Of a stretch of DNA of 41,428 nucleotides, positions 35,037 to 41,428 are shown one piece after another. Source of the DNA: Verrucomicrobiia bacterium (GTDB taxonomy: Bacteria; Verrucomicrobiota; Verrucomicrobiia; Limisphaerales; Fontisphaeraceae); NCBI GenBank assembly GCA_026414565.1, contig JAOAIT010000030.1, positions 1 to 41,428 of the forward strand. Reading direction: 5' to 3'. The number at the start of each line of letters is the position of its first letter. Position 1 is the first letter of the stretch. The translations under genes and the position numbers were made by a program. The notes under the pieces were generated by a model. It made no database searches, was not told where the DNA came from, and was given only the letters and a program-made list of their open reading frames with translations.

Positions 35037-36113
35037 ATGGACTTGCGGCCTTTCATTGAGAAATTTGGTCGCCGGCTGGCGGAGGTGGAGGCCCAGCTCA
35101 GCGATCCCCGGGTTTTCGAGCAGGCGCAGCGCGCCCAGGAGCTGGCGCGTGAGCATGCCCGGCTCAAGGAGCTGACCGCCGCGGGCGCGGCGTGGCTCAA
35201 GGCCACGGCGGACCTGGAGGCCAGCCGGGAGCTGTTGCGGACGGAGCCGCCCGGCTCCGACCTGGCCCTGATGGCGCAGGAGGAAGCCGCCCGCCTGGAG
35301 CAGGAAATCGAGCGGCTCACCCTGCAAATTCAGCGTGGCCTGCTGCCTCCGCATCCGGCGGATTCCCGCAACACCATCATGGAAATCCGCGCCGGCGCGG
35401 GCGGGGCGGAGTCGGCCCTGTTTGCGGCCGATTTGTTTCGGATGTACACGCGCTACGCCGAATCCCGGGGCTGGAAGGTGGAATCACTGGACTCCAATCC
35501 CTCGGATCTGGGCGGCTTCAAGGAAATCATCTTCAGTGTGAGCGGCACGGATGTTTATCAGCGGCTCAAATTTGAGAGCGGTGTGCATCGCGTGCAGCGC
35601 GTGCCGGCCACCGAGGCCCAGGGCCGCATCCACACCAGCACGGTGACGGTGGCCGTGCTGCCGGAAGCGCAGGAGGTGGACATTGAAATCAAGCCGGACG
35701 AGCTGGAGATCAATGTGTGCCGGGCCTCCGGCAAAGGGGGGCAGGGAGTGAACACCACCGACAGCGCGGGGCAGATCATCCACAAACCCACCGGCCTGAT
35801 GGTGCGTTGCGCTGATGAACGCTCGCAGCAGAAAAACAAGGCCAAGGCGCTGACCGTCCTGCGCTCGCGCCTGTTGGAGCGCAAAATGGCCGAGGAAAAC
35901 GCCAAATATGCCGCCCAACGCAAGGAGCAGGTGGGCACCGGCGAGCGCAGCGAAAAGATCCGCACTTACAATTTTCCCCAGAATCGGGTGACCGATCACC
36001 GCATTGACCTGACCATCTACAATCTGCAGGTCATCATGGACGGTGAACTGGATGTGTTGATTGACGCGCTGCTGCGCGACGAGGTCCAACGCAAGCTGGC
36101 CGCCCTGGACTAG
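35037..36113 (+). CDS. prfA: Peptide chain release factor 1
   Basis: Ends translation at UAA and UAG. 358 residues from ATG 35037. The stop-codon reading tripeptide is PAT (190-192, RVPATEAQGRIHTS), which marks RF1 and not RF2. The catalytic GGQ is at 234-236. The GGQ surroundings read SGKGGQGVNTTDSAGQ; most RF1 proteins have Val-Arg where this one has Gly-Gln after SA. It follows rpmE, a common bacterial pairing, but a terminator-like hairpin separates them. No prmC methyltransferase gene follows; the next genes are on the other strand. Confidence 0.93.
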   Translation: MDLRPFIEKFGRRLAEVEAQLSDPRVFEQAQRAQELAREHARLKELTAAGAAWLKATADLEASRELLRTEPPGSDLALMAQEEAARLEQEIERLTLQIQRGLLPPHPADSRNTIMEIRAGAGGAESALFAADLFRMYTRYAESRGWKVESLDSNPSDLGGFKEIIFSVSGTDVYQRLKFESGVHRVQRVPATEAQGRIHTSTVTVAVLPEAQEVDIEIKPDELEINVCRASGKGGQGVNTTDSAGQIIHKPTGLMVRCADERSQQKNKAKALTVLRSRLLERKMAEENAKYAAQRKEQVGTGERSEKIRTYNFPQNRVTDHRIDLTIYNLQVIMDGELDVLIDALLRDEVQRKLAALD

Positions 36114-36152
36114 AAGCTCGTGGCCGCCCAGGGCTGAGGCCCTCCTGCCGGC

Positions 36153-36491
36153 TCAATCAAACCATTCATCCGCCGGATCAAAGGCGGGAATGGGGAGGTT
36201 GAGCAGGGTCAATTTCCCCACCGCCCGATGCCGGCAGCCGGGCTGGATGTAAATGGCGGTCAGGGGTTTCACCGGATAAAGCTGCCCGTCCAATTCCACA
36301 TGGCCTTCGCCCTCCAGAATGACGTAAATTTCCGTCATCTTTTTGTGATAATGCGCCCGGGAATCAGCCTCGATGTTGACGATATGCACACTGGCGGCGT
36401 GGCCCGGGTCGGCAAAGGCGCGGCGGGCATGGCCGCAGGGGCAGCGCACGGCAGGCAGGGCATCCAGTTGGGCGATGTGAAAGTTGGCCAT
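36153..36491 (-). CDS. Cupin-fold protein
   Basis: 112 residues from ATG 36491 forming one cupin barrel. Motif 1 is HYHKKMTEIYVILEG (HxH-x4-E-x6-G) and motif 2 is PGCRH, giving two His, one Glu and a further His as likely metal ligands. Small cupins of this kind include sugar-phosphate isomerase-like and dioxygenase-like proteins; a specific reaction cannot be assigned. It starts 8 bases after the unknown protein gene and is surely co-transcribed with it. An ATG at 36554 would overlap that gene. Confidence 0.8.
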   Translation of the reverse strand: MANFHIAQLDALPAVRCPCGHARRAFADPGHAASVHIVNIEADSRAHYHKKMTEIYVILEGEGHVELDGQLYPVKPLTAIYIQPGCRHRAVGKLTLLNLPIPAFDPADEWFD

Positions 36492-36499
36492 GGGCGGAT

Positions 36500-36940
36500 T
36501 CAGGCGGCGGGGGTGGTGTTGCGCTGGCGCAGCACGAGGTCCACGTGCCGGCAAACATCCAATAATTCACGGGCTTGAATGGCCCCCGCCACATAGTGCG
36601 CGGCAGCGGTGCGCAGCATGGTGGCCTCCAGCGAGGGCAGTTGCTGGCACACCGGCTCCAGGATTTTGGCCAGCACGCGGGCAAAGGTGTTGCCATTAAA
36701 AAAGGCAAAGGGATTGGCCGCATGGCAGCGGCGGCACAAATCCAGAAACTCGCGAAAAGTCATCCGCTGTTGGCGGGCTGTTTCCCAGATTTGGCGGGTG
36801 GCCTCATACCCCGGCCCGGGGCGGTGCGGGGTTTCCGGTTTGGCACACAGTTCGCGGTTGATTTCCACCACGGTTTCCCATGGGTGATTCGCCAGCCAGG
36901 CTTCTTTGGCATTTAGTTCCACGGCAACGTCTTCGGTCAA
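36500..36940 (-). CDS. Uncharacterised 146-residue protein
   Basis: A mostly helical, soluble-looking protein that I do not recognise. It starts at TTG 36940; no in-frame ATG or GTG is available nearby, and downstream Met codons would remove much of the protein. Features seen are a FLDLCRRCHAANPFAFFNG segment in the middle, with a CRRC pair, and a helical C-terminus (ARELLDVCRHVDLVLRQR). There is no signal peptide or membrane helix. It precedes the cupin gene by 8 bases, so the two probably act together. Confidence 0.6.
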   Translation of the reverse strand: MTEDVAVELNAKEAWLANHPWETVVEINRELCAKPETPHRPGPGYEATRQIWETARQQRMTFREFLDLCRRCHAANPFAFFNGNTFARVLAKILEPVCQQLPSLEATMLRTAAAHYVAGAIQARELLDVCRHVDLVLRQRNTTPAA

Positions 36941-37021
36941 AATTGCATTCCCGCGACCTCAGCTTGCGGGGGCGCCCCCTAACTTAAGGGCCATCGGGCC
37001 GCAGGGTCAATACGCTTTCGT

Positions 37022-37051
37022 TTGACAAATGAATGTCCCTTGGGGACATTC
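37022..37051 (+). promoter_or_regulatory. Promoter overlapped by a perfect palindrome (candidate operator)
   Basis: A consensus TTGACA (37022-37027) is followed by a perfect inverted repeat: GAATGTCCC (37031-37039), centre TTG, GGGACATTC (37043-37051). The -10 position (17-base spacer) falls on GACATT (37045-37050) inside the right arm. A dimeric repressor bound here would block RNA polymerase. It precedes the secreted FGE-fold gene (ATG 37066). Confidence 0.55.
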
Positions 37052-37065
37052 GTCCAACTTTTAGC

Positions 37066-39240
37066 ATGAACATGAATGTATCAGTTCTCGGAATGAGCGG
37101 AAAAACTTCCGCCACCTGGGCGGCATTGCTGTTGGCCGCGGGTGTTCTGTCCGCCGCCACCGCCCCGGTATGGGTGTATGAGAATAAATATGAGCTGGTG
37201 GTGAACGGGGATTTCGACGGGGACGGGCGCCAGGACGTGGCCCTGGTGGACCGGCCCACCGGCAACTATCGCATCGGCTACCAATTGCAGGAAGGCCAGA
37301 TGACCTGGGCCATGGCCCGCCCCAGCCGCATCTTGTACGTCACCGGCCTGAGCGCCGGCCGGCTGCTGGACGCCAACAAGGATGCGCTGGTCTTTTCCAG
37401 CGCTGATGGGGCCACCGTGCACATCGTGGAGGCATCCGATGTGAAAGTGGCCGGGCGCATGACCGTGTTGAAACCCGACTGCCTGGGGCCGGCGGCGGTG
37501 GTGGCCATTGACATTGGCGGAGCGGGCAACACCCCGGAAGCCGACATCTACCTCAACAGCATCTACAACGTGGACCCGGTTAATCTTTCCACGCTCTTCC
37601 GCAACACCGGGGGCAAGTTCAAACAGATCGAGGAGGTGGAAGCCCCCGGCGCCTTGAGCGGCGCCCAGCGCGTCGCCCTGCAGGAAGGCGGGCCGGAGCT
37701 GATTGCGGCGGTGGTGGCGGGCAAGGACAAGTCCGCCTTGCTGTTTCTCTCCCTGGCCTCCGGCAAGCCCGAGGTGGTCGCCAAATCGGACGACCTCCCG
37801 GGGGGCGCAGCCTTTGCTCTGGGCCGCCATGGCAACACCCTTGGCGCGTTGATTTACAAGCCGGGCGACACCGCCTTGCACTACCGTCCCATTGAAACCA
37901 CCGGCGGCAAGCCGGCCCTGGGCAAGGCGGCCACCTTCAACCTGTCGCGGGCCATTCACCAGGTCTTTGTGGCCGGCCAGCACCTGATGGTGGTGCATGG
38001 CACCAATGACCCGGCGGTCATTTACTCCTTCGACGGGGCCAAGGCGCCTGTCGAAGTCCTCAGCATTAATCCCAAGCCGGGCGAAATGGTGACGGGCGGT
38101 TTTGTGGCCGGGCCAACGCTGGGGGTGTTGTTCCGCGTGGAAAAAAGCCGCTTCAAATATTCCACCCGCTATGAGCTCTACCGCCAGACGGCCGGTAAAT
38201 TTGCGCCCGCCGGCGGCGGGGATTTGCCTCCCTGCGAAGTCACCGATGCCTTCCTGGTGCCGGAATTGCACCGGATGATTTCCGCCAGCCTGGAGGTGAA
38301 GGACGAAGCCGCCATGGCCCCCTACACCAACACCATCCCCGGCAGCCCCGTCAAATATGTCATGCTCCCCATCAAGAGCGGCGAGTTTATCATGGGCAGC
38401 CCCGCCAACGAAAAAGGCCGCAAACCCGATGAAAGCCCCCAACACAAGGTCAAGGTGGACGCCTTCTGGATGGGCAAATTCGAAGTCACCTGGAACGAGT
38501 ACGAGCTGTTCATGTACCCGGATGACGAAAAGAAACTTCGCAGCGATTATCCCACCAATCCGGAGCGGGACCGCTTGTCGGACCAAATCACCCGGCCCTC
38601 CAAGCCGTATGTCGAAATGAGCTTCGGCATGGGCAAGGATGGTTTTCCGGCCATTGCCATGACGCAACACGGCGCCAACAAGTATTGCATGTGGCTCAGC
38701 TCCAAAACGGGCCACTACTACCGCCTGCCCACGGAAGCCGAATGGGAATACGCCTGCCGCGCCGGCACCACCACGGCCTACTCCTTTGGCGATGATGAAT
38801 CCAAGCTGGAAGAATACGCCTGGTTTGAGAAAAACAGCGAAGAGGGCGGCGACTGGAAATACCACAAAGTGGGCTTGAAAAAACCCAACCCCTGGGGCCT
38901 GCATGACATGCATGGCAACGTTGCCGAGTGGTGCCTCGACCAATACCTGCCGGATTACTCCGCTCGCGCCAATGGCGCCGTCAACCCCTGGGTGGTGGCC
39001 ACCAAGCCCTACCCGCACGTCGCCCGGGGCGGCAGCTACGACTTCGAAGCCGCCGCCTGCCGCAGCGCCGCGCGCATCGCCTCCACCCCCGACTGGAAGG
39101 CTCAGGACCCCCAACTGCCCAAGAGCGTGTGGTACCTGACCGATGCCAAGTTCATCGGCTTCCGCCTCGTGCGCCCGCTCAAGGTGCCTCCGCCGGAAGT
39201 GATGGAAAAAACCTGGATCAGCGGCGTGGAAAAGGATTAA
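37066..39240 (+). CDS. Secreted protein with FG-GAP-like and FGE-sulfatase domains
   Basis: 724 residues from ATG 37066. A signal peptide (hydrophobic core at about 20-33) is followed by an FG-GAP/VCBS-like calcium loop (NGDFDGDGRQDVAL, about 48-61) and a long beta-rich, propeller-like region. From about 430 the C-terminus has the formylglycine-generating enzyme fold: VMLPIKSGEFIMGSP, LPTEAEWEYACRAGTTTAYSFGDD, GLHDMHGNVAEWC and RGGSYDFEAAAC. In human FGE the last block carries Cys336 and Cys341; here F660 replaces the first and C665 keeps the second. A sulfatase-activating activity is therefore doubtful. The ATG at 37066 is the first start after the predicted promoter; ATG 37093 is also possible. 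Confidence 0.78.
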   Translation: MNMNVSVLGMSGKTSATWAALLLAAGVLSAATAPVWVYENKYELVVNGDFDGDGRQDVALVDRPTGNYRIGYQLQEGQMTWAMARPSRILYVTGLSAGRLLDANKDALVFSSADGATVHIVEASDVKVAGRMTVLKPDCLGPAAVVAIDIGGAGNTPEADIYLNSIYNVDPVNLSTLFRNTGGKFKQIEEVEAPGALSGAQRVALQEGGPELIAAVVAGKDKSALLFLSLASGKPEVVAKSDDLPGGAAFALGRHGNTLGALIYKPGDTALHYRPIETTGGKPALGKAATFNLSRAIHQVFVAGQHLMVVHGTNDPAVIYSFDGAKAPVEVLSINPKPGEMVTGGFVAGPTLGVLFRVEKSRFKYSTRYELYRQTAGKFAPAGGGDLPPCEVTDAFLVPELHRMISASLEVKDEAAMAPYTNTIPGSPVKYVMLPIKSGEFIMGSPANEKGRKPDESPQHKVKVDAFWMGKFEVTWNEYELFMYPDDEKKLRSDYPTNPERDRLSDQITRPSKPYVEMSFGMGKDGFPAIAMTQHGANKYCMWLSSKTGHYYRLPTEAEWEYACRAGTTTAYSFGDDESKLEEYAWFEKNSEEGGDWKYHKVGLKKPNPWGLHDMHGNVAEWCLDQYLPDYSARANGAVNPWVVATKPYPHVARGGSYDFEAAACRSAARIASTPDWKAQDPQLPKSVWYLTDAKFIGFRLVRPLKVPPPEVMEKTWISGVEKD

Positions 39241-39312
39241 ACGTCCTTCCTTTCCTCTCCGACAACTTTTCCCTTCTCGGGCAGCGCGTGCGTTACCTCC
39301 ATCTCGGGGAGC

Positions 39313-39354
39313 GCACGCGTCCCGCGTGCCGGCTTCGGCGTCCCCGCCGAAGCC
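39313..39354. repeat. REP-like pair of adjacent perfect hairpins
   Basis: Two back-to-back perfect inverted repeats: GCACGCG-TCC-CGCGTGC (39313-39329), then after one base GGCTTCGGCG-TCCC-CGCCGAAGCC (39331-39354). There is no T-tract, so this is not a simple terminator. The design resembles intergenic repetitive palindromes found in many copies in some genomes. A partial GCGTGCG copy of the first arm precedes it at about 39286. Only one full copy is in this window. Confidence 0.5.
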
Positions 39355-39457
39355 AAAGCTATGCTCCAATGATTAACAAATTGGCATGATGCTCCCCATT
39401 TTGCACCTTCGGCTGCGACTATCCGGCTTTGCATTTTGCATTTCCCTATTCCCCTAA

Positions 39458-40384
39458 ATGGCCTTGAAGGAAGTGAGGTTTTGGAGAATATTAGCTGCGG
39501 GTCAGCCGGAAACCATGCAAGCGTGGGGAACCATCGGCATGTATGAAGCCAGGGAGGAGGCAAAAACCATCCCCCAGAATCCCTCTCCTCTGAACGACGC
39601 TTGCAAAGTGGGTGGTTTGCTGGCGACGGTGATTCATAATGGGCCGGATGCGGGGGTGTATTTTCCTTTTTATGATGGGAATGGGAATGTGATGGGGTAT
39701 GTGCGGGGGGCGGATGGGTTGTTGGTGGCGCAATACGAGTACGGCCCTTTTGGCGAACTCCTCCGCGCCACCGGCCCCCTCTCCCAGAACTTCAACTACC
39801 TTTTCTCCACCAAATACCATGACTGGGAAACCGGCCTCCTCTACTACGGCTACAGGTATTACAACCCCACCACCGGCCGCTGGCCAAACAGAGACCCCAT
39901 CGGGGAGCTTGGTGGATTGAACCTTTACGGATTCGTTGGCAACAATCCCATAGGCCGTGTTGACACTGATGGGAGGGCCTGGTGGCCGCCGTCTCAATGG
40001 CCGATTTGGCCGAAGCCAAAACCTAAGCCTCCTGGCCAACCTCCTCAGAAGCCGAAGGAAAAATGCACGGACTGCGACATGCAGGACAATCCAGCGAAGG
40101 AGCTTTTCAAGACGGCGGCAGACACATTGGCTGGCGAAGTTGGCGGAAAAGCTGGTGGAATAGTGCGGCTGCTCCTGCTGGCAAGTGATGCAAAGAAAGG
40201 TTGCGGTGACATGAAAGGGGCTGCCGATACGTGCGGGGATTTTGCGCGGAGACAAGCTGCCGACCCTGGATACCCCGGTGCGGATACCGACTGCCAATTT
40301 TGTTGCCAAGCAATTTTGGGAAGCTTCCCGGGTCTTGGCGGTTTCGATTACTATGCGTGTCTCAACATGTGTCGGAAATTTTAG
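39458..40384 (+). CDS. Orphan RHS core tip with cysteine-rich variable C-terminus
   Basis: 308 residues. Residues 71-172 are the RHS repeat-associated core (YDGNGNVMGYVRGADGLL, QYEYGPFGE, STKYHDWETGLLYYGYRYY, GRWPNRDPIGELGGLNLYGF). A Pro/Lys linker and a 136-residue C-terminal region with nine Cys and one hydrophobic stretch follow (173-308). In RHS proteins the part after the core is the variable effector, often a toxin. The long N-terminal RHS barrel is missing and residues 1-50 do not look like RHS, so this is a displaced or truncated tip. Codon use switches near 39728 from GGG/GTG-rich to CTC/CCC-rich. It is not clear that it is translated or secreted alone. Confidence 0.7.
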   Translation: MALKEVRFWRILAAGQPETMQAWGTIGMYEAREEAKTIPQNPSPLNDACKVGGLLATVIHNGPDAGVYFPFYDGNGNVMGYVRGADGLLVAQYEYGPFGELLRATGPLSQNFNYLFSTKYHDWETGLLYYGYRYYNPTTGRWPNRDPIGELGGLNLYGFVGNNPIGRVDTDGRAWWPPSQWPIWPKPKPKPPGQPPQKPKEKCTDCDMQDNPAKELFKTAADTLAGEVGGKAGGIVRLLLLASDAKKGCGDMKGAADTCGDFARRQAADPGYPGADTDCQFCCQAILGSFPGLGGFDYYACLNMCRKF

Positions 40385-40388
40385 GAGG
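40383..40388 (+). promoter_or_regulatory. Consensus Shine-Dalgarno site AGGAGG
   Basis: AGGAGG ends 5 bases before the ATG at 40394 and overlaps the RHS-tip stop codon. It is the only full AGGAGG I noted at a start site in the window, where most genes lack any such site. Confidence 0.7.
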
Positions 40389-40393
40389 CACGC

Positions 40394-40897
40394 ATGAGAA
40401 AAAAAAGCGTCATTGTAGCAATGGTTTGTTCCCTGGTGACTGTATGGGCTATGGCCCAACAAACCCGAACCAGTCCAGCCAAATCAGAACCGCGAATCGA
40501 AACGAAAGTTTCGGAGTCCACAAAATACGGGAGGCACGCTCGCACTACCGAAGTTTTTCACGGTAAAGTCCTTCTATCGAGGAAAGTGGAAATCAGCAGT
40601 GAGGATGGCAAGTTGAAATCCGTCTCTACAAAACTCTTTCGAGATGGCTAACTGATCTTTTATTCCACCTATTTCGCTGATGCGAACCGCACGATCCGAG
40701 CTTACTACCATCAAGACAAGTTAGTGATGCAGGAAGGAGACGAGGACGGCGACGGCTTCTTTGAAACCGTGATCCTGTTCGATGCGAAAGAGCAACCGAC
40801 CGAAGCGTTTTCAAAGAGCAAGGATGGAACGGTTACGCAGTTCACGAACGAAAAGCTCGCTGAACTCAAGAAGTCGTTTGCGAAATTCCAAGAGTAA
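40394..40897 (+). pseudogene. Secreted RHS-linked protein split by an in-frame TAA
   Basis: A signal peptide (MRKKSVIVAMVCSLVTVWAMA) begins an 85-codon frame that ends at TAA 40649-40651. The same frame then runs on without another stop for 81 codons (LIFYSTYFADANRTIRAYYH onward) to TAA 40895-40897. The second part has the charged, acidic composition of the first and an EF-like loop (GDEDGDGFFETV). So the gene is a 167-codon secreted or periplasmic protein broken by one nonsense change, for example TAC or CAA to TAA. The AT-richer base use and strong ribosome-binding site differ from its neighbours. It starts 9 bases after the RHS tip and may be its cognate partner; function unknown. Confidence 0.68.
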
Positions 40898-41428
40898 TCG
40901 GCTGTCCCGCACAAACGGTGAGAAGGAATCTGGCTCGCCTGATACCGTTTCCAAAGTTGTTCACAAGGGCGCGGAGCGACGCCCCGGGAAGCGGGAGCGC
41001 CGCGGCCTTGTGAACAACTGGGCGGCTGGCCAAACTCCCACCGGCAGTCGCAGCTTTGCCCCGCCGCTTCACGGTCGTAGCGGCGCCGCCCCCACAAGGG
41101 CCCGCCGGAGATCACCGGTGGCGGCAGGTGCGTCCGGTGCCCGTCAGCCGCGCTCTGGCCGGTGGCCGTCTAGTCGCTCCGTGACGCCCCATTCCAGGTG
41201 ACCGGAACAAGGTGATCCTGGGTGCGGCTGTGCTTGGTGGCCAAGCATGCAGCAGAGCTACACGCCACCTGGGTTGCCCATGCCAGGTAAAACCCGGCAA
41301 TCGCTTCTTGCTCAACTGAGCAGATGGGATTAGGCCGGGGTGATCGCGGACGACGGCTCTTTGGCTTCGTCAAGAGCAGCGTTACCTGAACTGGCTGGAA
41401 CTTGACGTGGCCAAGGCGCTCACCTGGA
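40898..41428. other. Eroded region at the right edge
   Basis: 531 bases with no supported gene. Short frames on both strands are Arg/Pro-rich and unlike protein. Structure seen: a long imperfect palindrome (40955-41019) and a small perfect hairpin TGCTTGG-TGG-CCAAGCA (41231-41247). A frame after the TGA at 41341 is open to the window end and contains QRYLNWLELDVAKALTW, but it lacks a start codon and is not recognised. Confidence 0.5.
40955..41019. repeat. Long imperfect palindrome with 14-bp perfect arms
   Basis: AGTTGTTCACAAGG (40955-40968) is exactly reversed and complemented as CCTTGTGAACAACT (41006-41019). After a one-base mismatch the pairing resumes (CGCGG, then GC), so the fold is a long stem of about 21 bp over 65 bases. 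Orientation of the GTT and AAC ends is opposite to that of integron attC sites. It could be the end of a small element or a non-autonomous repeat. Confidence 0.55.

Noticed and set aside
40955-41019. Integron attC site.
   Set aside because: The arms run GTT outward to AAC, the reverse of the RYYYAAC...GTTRRRY order, and no integrase gene is present.
41344-41428. Open frame running off the right edge, containing QRYLNWLELDVAKALTW.
   Set aside because: It has no start codon in the window, only 28 codons, and no recognisable family.

Overview
The window looks like a chromosomal segment of a GC-rich Gram-negative bacterium, most likely Verrucomicrobiota of the Pedosphaera/Limisphaera type. This is inferred from the gene content: BamD- and LptE-like outer-membrane proteins, a GspL/GspM-like pair, a secreted formylglycine-enzyme-fold protein, a characteristic RHS core, L-fucose isomerase, and very few Shine-Dalgarno sequences. 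No rRNA, tRNA or CRISPR array was seen.

Layout. 1-540: eroded insertion-sequence debris (DDE transposase fragment and repeated element end). 543-2936: cysteine synthase and aspartate kinase. 2961-7902 (minus): two-domain PPK2, LtaS/MdoB-like sulfatase-fold membrane enzyme, and a Gfo/Idh/MocA protein lacking two usual catalytic residues. 8300-10102: L-fucose isomerase. 10559-14616: a PilM-PilN fusion (GspL-like) and a PilO/GspM-like protein, a convergent LarA-type lactate racemase, and a small lipoprotein resembling a pseudopilin C-terminus. 14781-18435: GMP synthase, a convergent MsbA-like exporter, and a 55-residue membrane protein just upstream of it. 18564-23093: queE, class III aminotransferase, beta-carbonic anhydrase, BamD-like TPR protein and LptE-like lipoprotein. 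23111-30951 (minus): a tightly packed run pyrE, M20 peptidase, flippase, PAS histidine kinase, response regulator, FkbM methyltransferase, GT4 glycosyltransferase, which suggests a surface-polysaccharide locus with its own two-component system. 31108-36113: GAF histidine kinase, acyl-CoA synthetase (minus), rpmE and prfA. 36153-39240: cupin and unknown protein (minus), then the secreted FGE-fold protein behind a perfect palindrome. 39241-41428: a REP-like double hairpin, an orphan RHS tip with a cysteine-rich variable C-terminus, a secreted partner gene broken by one in-frame stop, and an eroded tail.

Two patterns run across the window. First, several chromosomal genes have a candidate -35/-10 promoter ending only 6-8 bases before the start codon, which predicts leaderless mRNAs. 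Second, the only canonical AGGAGG ribosome-binding site I found lies before the gene next to the RHS tip. Together with the mosaic codon use of the RHS tip, this points to that right-hand cassette being acquired DNA and the most accessory part of the window.
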